Below, in pieces: positions 50,335-59,121 of a stretch of 64,000 nucleotides of DNA. The stretch lies in the NCBI RefSeq assembly GCF_000423225.1, contig NZ_KE383992.1, positions 312,971 through 376,970 on the forward strand. The letters run 5' to 3'. The notes under the pieces are model-generated. The model was given only the letters and a program-made list of their open reading frames with translations, searched no databases and was not told where the DNA came from. Source of the stretch: Kaistia adipata DSM 17808 (GTDB lineage: Bacteria > Pseudomonadota > Alphaproteobacteria > Rhizobiales > Kaistiaceae). The translations under genes were made by a program, and so were the position numbers. Every line of letters starts with the position of its first letter. Position 1 is the stretch's first letter.

Positions 50335-51273
50335 ATGGCGCTGCCGAGCAAAAAGAAGAAGCCGTTCAAGAAGCTGATGCGGCGCATCACGCGCTCGAAG
50401 GCGGCCCACGCGTCGATCGCCTTCGGCGTGCGCGGGCTGGTCGCCGGCGTGCGCTCGCTCGGCGAGGAGCGCGCCGGCCGCGTCGGCGGCGCCGTCGCCC
50501 GCTTCGTCGGCCGCTTTGTCTCGGAAACCAAGCTGGCGCGGAAGAACCTCGCCGCCGCCTTCCCCGAAAAGTCCGAGGCCGAGCGGGAAAAGATCCTGCA
50601 GGGCGTCTGGACGGGGCTCGGCCAGACCATGGTCGAGTATGTCTTCCTCGACAAGCTGGTCGACATCGATCCCGAGCGCCTCGGCGAGGGCCGGATTGAG
50701 GTCGTCGGCGTCGACCAGTTCCTCGCCATGCGCGACGACGGCAAGCCCGGCATCATCTTCTCGGCGCATCTCGCCAACTGGGAAATCCTCGCGGTCGTCG
50801 CCGCCCGCTTCGGCCTGCCGGTCGTGTCGCTGTTCCGCGCGCCGACCAACAACGTCATCGCCGAAGACCTGATGCAGCAGCGCGAGCAGATGATGGGCAA
50901 GCTCGTCGCCTCGAACCGCGGTGCCACCTTCGAGGTCGGCGCGGCGCTCGATCGCGGCGAGCATCTCGGCATCCTGACCGACCAGCATCACGGCCGCGGC
51001 CCGCAGGTGCCGTTCTTCGGCCGCCCGGTGCACGCCAACCCGCTCGTCGCCCGCCTCGCCCGCCACTATGACTGCCCGGTGCACGGCGCGCGCACCATCC
51101 GCCTGCCCGGTGGCCGCTTCCGCGTCGAGCTGACGCCGCCCCTCGACATGCCCAGGGATGCCGAGGGCCTGATCGACATCGACGGCGGCACCGCCAAGGT
51201 GATGGAGACCGTCGAGGGCTGGGTGCGCGAGAACCCCGACCAGTGGCTCTGGCTGCACAATCGCTGGCGGTAG
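50335..51273 (+). CDS. lpxXL: lipid A VLCFA acyltransferase LpxXL
   Basis: Inner-membrane-associated late acyltransferase of 312 residues (LpxL/HtrB family) that moves the 27-hydroxyoctacosanoyl group from AcpXL to lipid A. The acyltransferase box H-x4-E is H145-E150 in FSAHLANWEI; NLAAAFPEKSEAER and GILTDQHHGRGPQVPFFGRP (in pieces) are further family motifs, and WLWLHNRWR ends the protein as in HtrB. The basic N-terminus (SKKKKPFKKLMRR) fits membrane surface binding. Last gene of the cluster. Confidence 0.95.
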   Translation: MALPSKKKKPFKKLMRRITRSKAAHASIAFGVRGLVAGVRSLGEERAGRVGGAVARFVGRFVSETKLARKNLAAAFPEKSEAEREKILQGVWTGLGQTMVEYVFLDKLVDIDPERLGEGRIEVVGVDQFLAMRDDGKPGIIFSAHLANWEILAVVAARFGLPVVSLFRAPTNNVIAEDLMQQREQMMGKLVASNRGATFEVGAALDRGEHLGILTDQHHGRGPQVPFFGRPVHANPLVARLARHYDCPVHGARTIRLPGGRFRVELTPPLDMPRDAEGLIDIDGGTAKVMETVEGWVRENPDQWLWLHNRWR

Positions 51274-51309
51274 TTTTCTTCTCCGACTTCGCGCGATTTC
51301 CGTTTTCAC

Positions 51310-51396
51310 GTCTCCCCTGGGGGCCGCAGGCCGGGCGTGTGAGGGTTTACTGCCTTTCCGGATGGTTCCCTGCCCCCTCACCCGGCGCTCCGCGCT
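51310..51396. repeat. family C repeat after lpxXL
   Basis: A degenerate pair with TCTCCCCTGGGGG..., the inner gtgagggttta motif (51339-) and CCCCTCACCCGGCGCTCCGC. It follows the lpxXL stop by 37 bases in a 411-bp gap (51274-51684) that contains no gene but also a family B repeat. Confidence 0.7.
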
Positions 51397-51458
51397 CAAG
51401 CAAGCCGCCACCGACTAACGGGCGGTGCTTCGCCGGCCGGGTTGCGGGCTACCCATGC

Positions 51459-51590
51459 CCAACATCCTGAGGTGCCCGAGCGCCGCTCGGGCCTCGAAGG
51501 ACGCAGGGCAGACCCGCAAGGCTCCTGTCGACCCGGCACAACCTTCGTGCGTCCTTCGAGACGGCCCTTCGGGCCTCCTCAGGATGTTGG
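51459..51590. repeat. family B cloverleaf repeat, copy 2
   Basis: Outer arms CCAACATCCTGAGG (51459-51472) and CCTCAGGATGTTGG (51577-51590) are perfect. Side hairpins GCCCGAG-CGCCG-CTCGGGC and GGCC-CTTC-GGGCC and the central stem CTCGAAGGACGCA with TGCGTCCTTCGAG give the same cloverleaf as copy 1, with base changes compensated on both arms (TCAT/ATGA in copy 1, AACA/TGTT here). Confidence 0.9.
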
Positions 51591-51684
51591 AAGCGGAGCG
51601 TTGCAGATATTCGCCCCCCGCCTCCCCCGAACGGCCGAACATCCCGGCCTTTCCATCGGCGCTGTGGCGTGGCAAAATTCGTTC

Positions 51685-52167
51685 ATGGTTTATTCCCCTG
51701 CCCTAGCGGTGCCGCGCGACGGCCGCCAGTCGGATCAGGCGCTCGCCATCCAGCGCGGCGTCGGCCGGCTTTTCCGCGCGCGCGGCCATGCGATCGTCAC
51801 CGAGCTGGTGCTGGCGACCGGGCGCCGCGCCGACGTCATCGCGCTCGGCCCTTCCGGCGAGATCACCATCGTCGAGATCAAGTCGTCGATCGCCGACTTC
51901 CGCGCCGACGGCAAATGGCCCGACTACGCGCCCTATTGCGACCGGCTCTATTTCGCCAGCCATGCCGGCGTGCCGGCGGAGATCTTTCCCGAAGCCGCCG
52001 GCCTGATCCTGGCCGACGCCTATGGCGCCGAGATCCTGCGCGAGGCGCCCCACCTGCCGCTCGTCGCGGCGCGGCGCAAGGCGATGACGCTGCGCTTCGC
52101 CCAGGCCGCCGCCCATCGCCTGCACGGCCTCTACGACCCGGATGCCGGATTTCCCGAAATCATCTGA
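51685..52167 (+). CDS. mmcB: MmcB family DNA repair protein
   Basis: Protein of 160 residues with a PD-(D/E)xK nuclease-like core: ATGRRADVIALGPSGEITIV followed by EIKSSIADFRAD places D50, E64 and K66 in the catalytic arrangement; KWPDYAPYCDRLYFA is strongly conserved in the family. In Caulobacter MmcB belongs to the SOS response and helps survive mitomycin C damage. ATG at 51685 gives MVYSPALAVPRDGRQSD, the typical start. Single gene between a repeat-filled gap and ridA. No clear LexA site was identified. Confidence 0.88.
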   Translation: MVYSPALAVPRDGRQSDQALAIQRGVGRLFRARGHAIVTELVLATGRRADVIALGPSGEITIVEIKSSIADFRADGKWPDYAPYCDRLYFASHAGVPAEIFPEAAGLILADAYGAEILREAPHLPLVAARRKAMTLRFAQAAAHRLHGLYDPDAGFPEII

Positions 52168-52261
52168 AAAGTCGGCGGGATCGCGACGGCAGGCCGGCCG
52201 GGCTTGAAGGCGTTTGCGCTTGCCGCTAGACGAAAACGGCCACTCTCAGAAGGGAATTTTT

Positions 52262-52612
52262 ATGAGCAGCATCCGTCGCATCCAGCCCGGTCCGCGCATG
52301 AGCGCCGGCGTCGTCCACGGCAACACCGTCTATCTCGCCGGCCAGGTCGGCAATCCGGGCGATGACGTCGCCAAGCAGACCCAGACCGTGCTCGACACGA
52401 TCGACGCGCTGCTGGCCGAGGCCGGCACCGACAAGTCGCGCATCCTGTCGGCGCAGATCTGGCTCGCCGACATGGCGAACTTCGCCACCATGAACTCCGT
52501 CTGGGACGTCTGGGTCGACAAGGCCAACCCGCCGGCGCGCGCCACGGGCGAATCGAAGCTCGCCACCCCGGCGCATCTGGTCGAGATCATCGTCGTCGCC
52601 GCCCTGCCGTAG
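52262..52612 (+). CDS. RidA family protein
   Basis: Small trimeric deaminase-like protein of 116 residues (YjgF/YER057c/UK114 fold). It has MSAGVVHGNTVYLAGQVG, QTQTVLDTIDALLAEAGTDKSRILSAQIWL (in pieces) and the ending PPARATGESKLATPAHLVEIIVVAA-like pattern, with the arginine of PARA that binds the carboxylate of imine intermediates in RidA. Branch differs from archetypal RidA (G-E instead of VEI after PARA), so the substrate may differ. GAAGGGA precedes the ATG. Ends at a strong terminator. Confidence 0.9.
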   Translation: MSSIRRIQPGPRMSAGVVHGNTVYLAGQVGNPGDDVAKQTQTVLDTIDALLAEAGTDKSRILSAQIWLADMANFATMNSVWDVWVDKANPPARATGESKLATPAHLVEIIVVAALP

Positions 52613-52644
52613 AGGCGGGCTCCGACCCCGTTCCCAAAATGCGA

Positions 52645-52668
52645 ACGGGCGCCGCGGCGCCCGTTTTC
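52645..52668. terminator. terminator after ridA-like gene
   Basis: ACGGGCGC (52645-52652) with GCGCCCGT (52657-52664) around CGCG, followed by TTTT on the plus strand. It separates ridA from the convergent actR gene; on the minus strand only a weak T stretch follows (after GCAT), so it may also end actR. Confidence 0.75.
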
Positions 52669-52689
52669 ATCTCTGCCGGGATCGGCCGG

Positions 52690-53247
52690 TCAGCGCGGGG
52701 CGCGCTTGGCCAGGATCCGCTGCAGCGTGCGGCGGTGCATGTTGAGCCGGCGGGCCGTCTCGGAGACGTTGCGCTCGCAGAGCTCGTAGACGCGCTGGAT
52801 ATGTTCCCAGCGGACGCGGTCGGCGGACATCGGATTGTCCGGCGGCAGGGCGCGCTCGGTCGGATCGCGCGTCAGCGCGGCGAACACCTCGTCGGCATCG
52901 GCGGGCTTCGCCAGATAGTCGACGGCGCCGAGCTTCACCGCAGTCACGGCGGTGGCGATGTTGCCGTAGCCGGTCAGCACGACCATGCGCGATTCCGGGC
53001 GGCGCTTGCGGATCAGTTCGATCACGTCGAGGCCGTTGCCGTCCTCGAGGCGCATGTCGACCACCGCATAGGCCGGCGGCTTCTGGTCCACCTTGCGCAT
53101 GCCTTCGGCGACCGTATCGGCCGTGTCGACGGTGAAACCGCGTGCTTCCATTGCGCGCGCAAGACGCTGCAAGAAGGCCTTGTCGTCATCAACAATGATG
53201 AGCGAGGAGTCCGTACCGGACAGGCCGGACGATTCTAAGTCTGTCAT
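52690..53247 (-). CDS. actR: ActR/RegA/PrrA response regulator
   Basis: Two-component regulator of 185 residues controlling redox-, oxygen- or acid-dependent genes. Receiver domain: acidic pair in LIIVDDDKAFLQRL, phosphoacceptor D64 (YAVVDMRLEDGNGLDVIELI in pieces), T in VVLTGYGNIATAV and K in DYLAKPADADE. The C-terminal Fis-type helix-turn-helix NVSETARRLNMHRRTLQRILAKRAPR (in pieces) is the invariant ending of this family. Lies 134 bp downstream of its kinase gene actS on the same strand. Global regulator roles in energy metabolism are known for the family. Confidence 0.95.
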   Translation of the reverse strand: MTDLESSGLSGTDSSLIIVDDDKAFLQRLARAMEARGFTVDTADTVAEGMRKVDQKPPAYAVVDMRLEDGNGLDVIELIRKRRPESRMVVLTGYGNIATAVTAVKLGAVDYLAKPADADEVFAALTRDPTERALPPDNPMSADRVRWEHIQRVYELCERNVSETARRLNMHRRTLQRILAKRAPR

Positions 53248-53381
53248 AGACGCTTAACTCCGCCCCTCCCCAAGTCTTTGTTCCTTCCCATGCGGGTTAT
53301 AGGCATCCGAAGCCGCCACGCCAAGGCCGCGAGGCCGCCAAGTTGGCCAAATTCGGGCCGTATGCGCCGTTTCTCTCGACA

Positions 53382-54782
53382 TCAACTGTGCCCGGCGAGC
53401 GATTCGACGCCGATTGGCGCCGGCAGGTCGGCCTGGCCGGACTCGCCGAGACGATCCATCGCGTCGCGCGGCCAGACGATGCGCACGATCGCGCCATGCG
53501 CCGGCGCCTCGCGATTGGAGAGCTCGAGCCGGGCGCCGGTCCGCTCCAAGAGGGTCTTGGCGATGAAGAAACCGAGGCCGAGGCCGCCCGCCTCGTGATC
53601 CTCCTGGTCCGGATCGGCGTCGGTCGTCGGTGCCCGCGTCGTGACATAGGGCTCGCCGATATGGTCGATCACCTCGGAGGCGAAGCCGGGGCCGTCGTCG
53701 GCGATCACCACGGTGACGTTGTCGCGCGTCCAGGAGCCGGTGATCTCGACCGTCGTCTCGGCGAAGTCGACGGCGTTCTCGACCAGATTGCCGAGGCCGT
53801 AGAGAAGGCCGGGATTGCGCCGGCCGACCGGCTCGCTGCCGCTTTCGCTCTCCAGCTTCACCTGGATGTCGATGCCGCTGTCCTTGTGCGGATCGACCAC
53901 CTCGGAGAGCAGATGGCTGACCGGCAGGCGGTCGATGTGCTGGTCCGACTGGGTCGAGAGCGAGGTCAGCTTCCCGAGGATGTCGCGGCAGCGCTGCGAC
54001 TGGCTGCGCAGCAGCCCGATGTCCTCGGCATAGGGGCTGTCGGGCGGCAGCTCGCGCTCCAGCTCCTTGGTGACGAGGACGATGGTGGCGAGCGGCGTGC
54101 CGAGCTCGTGCGCGGCGGCGGCGGCGAGCCCGTCGAGGGCGGAAAGATGCTGCTCGCGCGCCAGCACCAGCTCGGTCGCCATCAGCGCATCGGCCAGCTG
54201 GCGCGATTCCTCGGCGACGCGGAAGGCGTAGACGCCCATGAAGACGACGGCGCAGGTGAGCGCCACCCAGACGCCGAGGATGTAGAGGAAGGGCAGCGCG
54301 ATGAAGGCGTTGGCCTCCCAAGGCAGCGGCATGTGCCAGAGCGCCAGCACCGTCACGGCGACGATCACCAGCCCGCCGAGCATCACGGTGAGCCGCGGCG
54401 CCAGCGTCGTCGCCGACACCATGACCGGCACCAGGATCAGGATCGCGAACGGGTTCTGCAGGCCACCGGTGAGATAGAGCAGCGCGGACAGCTGCAGCAC
54501 GTCGTAGCCGAGCAGCAGCGCCGCCGTGCGGCCGGAAAGCCGGAGGCTGGAAGGATAGCGGATCTTGAGGAACAGGTTGAGCCAGGCCGACAGCGCGATC
54601 GCCGCCAGGCAAAGGCCGATCTGCATCGGAAAGCCGAGCCAGAAGCGGACGACGACGACGCTCGCCGTCTGGCCCGCGATCGCCAGCCATCGGAGCCGCA
54701 CCAGCGTGTCGAGCTTGAGGCGGCGGCCTTCATAGTCCTGCGAGCGATGGGCTTGATCGGGCATTCCTGCTTCACCTGTCAT
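53382..54782 (-). CDS. actS: ActS/RegB/PrrB redox sensor histidine kinase
   Basis: Membrane histidine kinase of 466 residues with about six N-terminal helices. The quinone-binding heptapeptide GGLQNPF is at residues 106-112. Phosphorylated H225 lies in AAAAHELGTPLATIV, and redox cysteine C265 in SQSQRCRDILGKL at the same number as in Rhodobacter RegB. ATP-binding boxes: NLVENAVDFAE, DDGPGFASEVIDHIGEPYV and GGLGLGFFIAKTLLERTGA. First ATG 54782; an ATG six codons later is possible. Partner of ActR. Confidence 0.95.
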   Translation of the reverse strand: MTGEAGMPDQAHRSQDYEGRRLKLDTLVRLRWLAIAGQTASVVVVRFWLGFPMQIGLCLAAIALSAWLNLFLKIRYPSSLRLSGRTAALLLGYDVLQLSALLYLTGGLQNPFAILILVPVMVSATTLAPRLTVMLGGLVIVAVTVLALWHMPLPWEANAFIALPFLYILGVWVALTCAVVFMGVYAFRVAEESRQLADALMATELVLAREQHLSALDGLAAAAAHELGTPLATIVLVTKELERELPPDSPYAEDIGLLRSQSQRCRDILGKLTSLSTQSDQHIDRLPVSHLLSEVVDPHKDSGIDIQVKLESESGSEPVGRRNPGLLYGLGNLVENAVDFAETTVEITGSWTRDNVTVVIADDGPGFASEVIDHIGEPYVTTRAPTTDADPDQEDHEAGGLGLGFFIAKTLLERTGARLELSNREAPAHGAIVRIVWPRDAMDRLGESGQADLPAPIGVESLAGHS

Positions 54783-55011
54783 CCGGGGCCGCGCGCCGGC
54801 GTCCCGGGCTCTTTTTTGCCGTTTCCCGGCCGGCTTATAGCATGCGGACGTCGCGCGAGGGGCGTTTCACGCCATTTCGACCCGCTTCATCGCGCATGCG
54901 CATCTTGCATCCACCTGAAAATCATCCTTACATGTTGCATTGCACAAGGCTGGCCGCCGCCCGCAATGCCTGACGGAATCCCGGCCGGTCCGATCCCTAG
55001 CGGAGCGGCAG

Positions 55012-56655
55012 ATGGACGGCATCATGGGTCCCTTGTCCTATTATGAGCTTTACGAGCTGAACCACGCCGCGCTGTCGCCGATGCGCGCGGCGGCAGACAT
55101 GTTCAGCCAGATGTTGAAGAGCCCGATGAACCCGCTCGGCCAGACGGCGCTCGGCCGCAACTGGCAGGCCGGGCTGGAGCTGTTCGAGCGGACGACCCGG
55201 CGATACGGCAAGCCGAGCTTCGACCTCGCCACGACGCTGGTCGGCGGCACGCGCGTCGCCGTGACGGAGAAGACCGTCTGGCAGCGCCCGTTCTGCAACC
55301 TGCTGCATTTCGAGCGCGCGCTGGAGACGCCGCGGCGCGATCCGAAGCTTCTGATCGTCGCGCCGATGTCGGGCCACTACGCCACGCTCCTGCGCGGCAC
55401 CGTCGAGGCGCTGATGCCGCGACACGAGGTCTACATCACCGACTGGATCGACGCCCGCATGGTGCCGCTCGCCGACGGCTCGTTCGATCTCGACGACTAT
55501 ATCGACTACCTGATCGAGATCCTGCACTTCCTCGGCGAGGACGTGCATGTGATCGGCGTCTGCCAGCCGGCCGTGCCGGTGATCGCGGCGGCCGCGCTGA
55601 TGGAGGCGGCGGGCGACCGCCTGGCGCCGCGCTCGATGACGCTGATGGGCGGGCCGATCGACACCCGCATCAACCCGACCGCCGTCAACGAGCTCGCCAC
55701 CGGCAAGAGCCTCGACTGGTTCCGCGACAATGTCGTGATGAAGGTGCCCTTCCCCCACCCCGGCGCCATGCGCGATGTCTATCCGGGCTTCCTGCAGCTG
55801 ACCGGCTTCATGAGCATGAACCTCGACCGCCATGTCACGGCGCATCGCGACCTGTTCAAGCATCTGGTCGAAGGCGACGGCGACTCGGCCGATAAGCACC
55901 GCGACTTCTACGACGAATATCTGGCCGTCATGGACCTGACGGCGGAGTTCTACCTGCAGACGGTCGATACCGTCTTCATCCAGCAGGCACTGCCGAAGGG
56001 AACGATGACCCATCGCGGCGTGCAGGTCGACCTGAAGGCAGTCCGCAACATCGCGCTCCTGACCGTCGAGGGCGAGAACGACGACATCTCGGGCGTTGGC
56101 CAGACCGAGGCGGCGCAGCATCTGTGCACCAATATCCCGGCCGACATGCGGGCGCATTACGTGCAGCCCAAGGTCGGCCATTACGGCGTCTTCAACGGCT
56201 CGCGCTTCCGCGCCGAGATCGCGCCCCGGATCAGCGACTTCGTGCTGACGCACGACCAGCGCCGCCGCGCCGCCGCCCCGGCCGCCGGGCCGGTCAAGGC
56301 CTCCCGGCCCGCGACGGCCAAACCGGCCGCCGCCAAGCCTGCGACGGGCAAGCCAGCCAACCCCGTGGCGGCCCAACCCGTGGCGGAGAAGCCCGCGGCG
56401 GAGAAGCCGCGCGCCGCGAAGGCCGTGGCCGAGCCGACGGACGAGCTGACGCGGATCGCCGGCATCGGTCCGAAGCTCCAGGCGAGCCTCAACACCGCCG
56501 GCGTCCACGAGCTCGCCCAGCTCGCCCGCCTGACGGCCAAGCAGGCGACGGCGCTGGATGCCCGCCTCGGCCTGCGCGGCCGGATCGCCCGCGAGGACTG
56601 GGTCGGTCAGGCGAAACGCCTGCTCGCCGCCCAGGAAGCCGCAACGGAAGCCTGA
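55012..56655 (+). CDS. phaZ: intracellular polyhydroxyalkanoate depolymerase with C-terminal helix-hairpin-helix tail
   Basis: Enzyme of 547 residues that mobilises stored PHB. The depolymerase part (1-415) starts MDGIMGPLSYYELYELNHAA and contains the nucleophile C184 in VIGVCQPAVPVIAAA, TDWIDARMVPL and H390 in VQPKVGHYGVFNGSRFR. Residues about 420-475 are an Ala/Pro/Lys linker (ATAKPAAAKPATGKPAN and repeats), and 477-540 form a helix-hairpin-helix-like domain (LTRIAGIGPKLQASLNTAGV, then RGRIAREDWVGQAKRLLA), a module that in rhizobia also ends ribosomal L21 and other proteins. ATG at 55012 chosen for family start. The upstream gap (54783-55011) is TGCA-rich near 54894-54946, a possible PhaR region. 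Confidence 0.93.
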   Translation: MDGIMGPLSYYELYELNHAALSPMRAAADMFSQMLKSPMNPLGQTALGRNWQAGLELFERTTRRYGKPSFDLATTLVGGTRVAVTEKTVWQRPFCNLLHFERALETPRRDPKLLIVAPMSGHYATLLRGTVEALMPRHEVYITDWIDARMVPLADGSFDLDDYIDYLIEILHFLGEDVHVIGVCQPAVPVIAAAALMEAAGDRLAPRSMTLMGGPIDTRINPTAVNELATGKSLDWFRDNVVMKVPFPHPGAMRDVYPGFLQLTGFMSMNLDRHVTAHRDLFKHLVEGDGDSADKHRDFYDEYLAVMDLTAEFYLQTVDTVFIQQALPKGTMTHRGVQVDLKAVRNIALLTVEGENDDISGVGQTEAAQHLCTNIPADMRAHYVQPKVGHYGVFNGSRFRAEIAPRISDFVLTHDQRRRAAAPAAGPVKASRPATAKPAAAKPATGKPANPVAAQPVAEKPAAEKPRAAKAVAEPTDELTRIAGIGPKLQASLNTAGVHELAQLARLTAKQATALDARLGLRGRIAREDWVGQAKRLLAAQEAATEA

Positions 56656-56730
56656 GTCCGATTTTCCCTTGAAGGACGATCCGACCTTTCCCACTTCCGG
56701 AACACTGGGGGTGCGAGAGAGGAAGGAACC

Positions 56731-57198
56731 ATGTCCCACACACAGGCCTTGCGTCCGGGCTGGACGCCGCTCACCATCGCGCTGATGGTCCTCGGCTTCT
56801 TCGTGTTCTGGCCGCTCGGCCTCGCCATGCTCGCCTATATCCTCTGGGGCGACAGGCTGCCCGAGTTCCGTCGCAACGCGGAAGGCGTGCGCGACGACTT
56901 CAAGCGCTCCTTCTCGGGCTGCGGCTGGCAGGGCCGGCGCGACCAGCGCTGGGGCGCCTATCACAGCCAGAGCGGCAACGCCGCCTTCGACGATTATCGC
57001 GCCGCCGAGCTGAAGCGCCTCGACGAGGAGCGCCGCAAGCTCGACGAGGAGCGCGCAGAGTTCGACGCCTTCGTGCGCAACCTGCGACGCGCCCGCGACC
57101 AGGAGGAGTTCGACCGCTTCAAGGCCGAGCGCGACGCGGCCCGCCGCGACGCCCAGACGCCGGGCGAGCGCAACAGCGGCCCGATCATCGACCTCTGA
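56731..57198 (+). CDS. DUF2852 membrane protein
   Basis: Protein of 155 residues typical of alphaproteobacteria. One or two membrane segments near the start (WTPLTIALMVLGFFVFWPLG and LAMLAYILWGDRLPEF) carry the DUF2852 hallmark W-x-P-x-x-I; then a basic/aromatic region (GCGWQGRRDQRWGAY), the motif SGNAAFDDYRAAELKRL and a long charged coiled coil EEERRKLDEERAEFDAFV-like (EERRKLDEERAEFDAFV). GAGAGGAAGG precedes the ATG. The role is unknown; a single-gene unit ended by a terminator. Confidence 0.88.
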   Translation: MSHTQALRPGWTPLTIALMVLGFFVFWPLGLAMLAYILWGDRLPEFRRNAEGVRDDFKRSFSGCGWQGRRDQRWGAYHSQSGNAAFDDYRAAELKRLDEERRKLDEERAEFDAFVRNLRRARDQEEFDRFKAERDAARRDAQTPGERNSGPIIDL

Positions 57199-57221
57199 CT
57201 TCGCCTTTGCGTCACGAAATG

Positions 57222-57250
57222 GAGCCGCGCGCCGCGCGGCTCTTTTCGTT
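57222..57250 (+). terminator. terminator after DUF2852 gene
   Basis: GAGCCGCGC (57222-57230) pairs with GCGCGGCTC (57234-57242), then TTTTCGTTTT. A second GC hairpin with CTTTTTC (57258-57287) follows and may back it up. Confidence 0.85.
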
Positions 57251-57333
57251 TTAAGCGGCCTCCGCCGCCGCGAGGCGGCCCTTTTTCATGCCATGATCCG
57301 TCGTGGCGAATCACCGCCTGCACCGACCGAAGC

Positions 57334-58095
57334 ATGGGCTTTCTTTCCCGCCTTTCCCCCAGTTCCCGCCCGCGACCCGACCCGAAGCCGGACCATTGCC
57401 ATGTCGAGATCGACGGCGAGCCGGTTCGGGTGACGATCGTCTGGAACGACCGTGCCCGCCGCTACACGCTGCGCGTCCGCGGCTCGGTGCGCGAGCCGGT
57501 GGTCACGATTCCCGCGCGCGGCAAGCTCGCCGAGGCGCGGGATTTCCTCGATCGGCATCGCGGCTGGCTGCGGGCCCGCCTGGCCGCCCTGCCGGACGCG
57601 GCGCCGATCGCCGACGGCGGCACGATCCCGATCCGGGGCGTCCCGGTCCGGATCGTCCACCGCGAAGGCCGTGGTCTGGTCCGCATCGAGGATACCGGCG
57701 ACGGACCGTGCCTGGTCGTCACCGGCGGTGCCGAGCATATCGCCCGCCGCGTCACCGACTATCTGAAGCGCGAGGCCCGGCGCGACCTCGAGGCGGCGAC
57801 CACCCGGCATGCGGCGACGCTCGGCGTCACCGTGAAGACGATCCGGCTCGGCGACCCGATCAGCCGCTGGGGCTCGTGCTCGTCATCGGGCACGATCGCC
57901 TATTCCTGGCGGATCATCATGGCGCCACCCGAGGTGCTGGATTATCTCGCCGCGCACGAAGTGGCGCATCTGCGCGAAATGAACCATTCGCCCCGCTTCT
58001 GGCGCCATGTCGCCGCCATCTGCCCCGGGATGGAACAGGCGAAAACCTGGCTGAACCGCCACGGCGCCGCGCTGCACGCCGTCGGCGCCGATTGA
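57334..58095 (+). CDS. SprT/YgjP-like zinc metalloprotease (DUF45)
   Basis: Cytosolic protein of 253 residues. The N-terminal half is a beta domain with VWNDRARRYTLRVRGSVREP (the typical R-x2-R-x-x-L-R-V), and the C-terminal half holds the zincin motif H208-E209-V-A-H212 with L-x2-M-N-H218 (AAHEVAHLREMNHSPRFW). RWGSCSSSGTIAYSWRIIMAP is the other DUF45 signature. The protein lacks a signal peptide. Substrate unknown; housekeeping peptidase of the YgjP type. Begins at ATG 57334, 84 bp after the terminator. Confidence 0.9.
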   Translation: MGFLSRLSPSSRPRPDPKPDHCHVEIDGEPVRVTIVWNDRARRYTLRVRGSVREPVVTIPARGKLAEARDFLDRHRGWLRARLAALPDAAPIADGGTIPIRGVPVRIVHREGRGLVRIEDTGDGPCLVVTGGAEHIARRVTDYLKREARRDLEAATTRHAATLGVTVKTIRLGDPISRWGSCSSSGTIAYSWRIIMAPPEVLDYLAAHEVAHLREMNHSPRFWRHVAAICPGMEQAKTWLNRHGAALHAVGAD

Positions 58096-58197
58096 TCTTC
58101 CCCTCGCCGCCCGTCACGATGCGAGACGCCGCCAGACGGCTGCGCCACCTCGTTTCCGACTGCCCCGCATGACCGCCTCGAACTCCGGACCCTTTCG

Positions 58198-59067
58198 ATG
58201 AAGCATGACCGCGTCACCCGAGGCGCCTTGCCGGCGCTCGCCGTTTCGAGCTGGAGCCTGCATCGCGCGCTCGGCCTCACCTATCCGAACCGGCCGGACC
58301 ACGACGTCGAGGCCGTCGCCGAGCCGACCTACGGGCCCGGTCGGATGACGCTGCTCGACATGCCGCGCGCCATCGCCGCGCTCGACATCGACCGCATCGA
58401 GATCTGCTCGTTCCACGTGCCGCGGCGCGACGGCGACTTTGCGGCGGCCCTGCGCGCGGCGCTCGCCGAGGCCGGCGTCACGCTGCAGACGCTCCTGATC
58501 GAATATGGCGACATCACCAACCCGGAAACCCGCGAGCGCGACCTCGCCTGGATGGAGGGCTGGATCGACACCGCCGCCGAGTTCGGCGCCGAGCAGGCCC
58601 GCGTCATCGCCGGCCGCCGCGCCCCGACGCGCGCGGCGCTCGATCGCAGCATCGAAGGGCTGACCCGGCTCGGCCACTACGGCGAGGCGCGCGGCGTGCG
58701 CGTCATCACCGAGAACTGGTTCGAGCTGCTGCCCGGCCCGAACGAGGTGCGCTATCTGTTCGACCGCCTCGACGACACGGTCGGCCTCAACGGCGATTTC
58801 GGCAATTGGTCGGGCGAGGAGAAATACGCCGATCTGGAAGCGATCTTCGATCTCGCCACCTGCTGCCACGCCAAGGCCGACTTCTCGAGCGGCGTCCTGC
58901 ATGCGGAGGACTATCGCCGCTGTCTGGACGCAGCCGACGCGGCCGGCTTCCGCGGCCCGTTCACGCTGATCTATGACGGCCCGCACGCCGACGAGTTCCG
59001 CCACCTGCTGATCGAACGCGACTTCATCCGGAACTATTTCACCGCGGCGAGGGCCGTTGCCGGCTAG
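58198..59067 (+). CDS. sugar phosphate isomerase/epimerase family protein (TIM barrel)
   Basis: Protein of 289 residues of the xylose isomerase-like TIM-barrel (AP endonuclease 2) superfamily. Likely metal/substrate residues are E in ITENWFEL, D in GLNGDFGNW and H in TCCHAKADF, with E/D in FTLIYDGPHADEF at the end. The reaction is not known; relatives interconvert sugar phosphates, inosose or hydroxypyruvate. It is downstream of the DUF45 gene (102-bp gap). The start ATG 58198 gives MKHDRVTRGALPALAVSSWSL. Confidence 0.82.
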   Translation: MKHDRVTRGALPALAVSSWSLHRALGLTYPNRPDHDVEAVAEPTYGPGRMTLLDMPRAIAALDIDRIEICSFHVPRRDGDFAAALRAALAEAGVTLQTLLIEYGDITNPETRERDLAWMEGWIDTAAEFGAEQARVIAGRRAPTRAALDRSIEGLTRLGHYGEARGVRVITENWFELLPGPNEVRYLFDRLDDTVGLNGDFGNWSGEEKYADLEAIFDLATCCHAKADFSSGVLHAEDYRRCLDAADAAGFRGPFTLIYDGPHADEFRHLLIERDFIRNYFTAARAVAG

Positions 59068-59121
59068 ATCGAGCAAGCCCCGTTCACTTCTCCCATGGGG
59101 AGACCTTCGCGTAACGCCATC

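Noticed and set aside
54997-56964. Minus-strand open frame opposite phaZ
   Set aside because: Histidine/arginine-rich shadow of a gene with intact active-site motifs.
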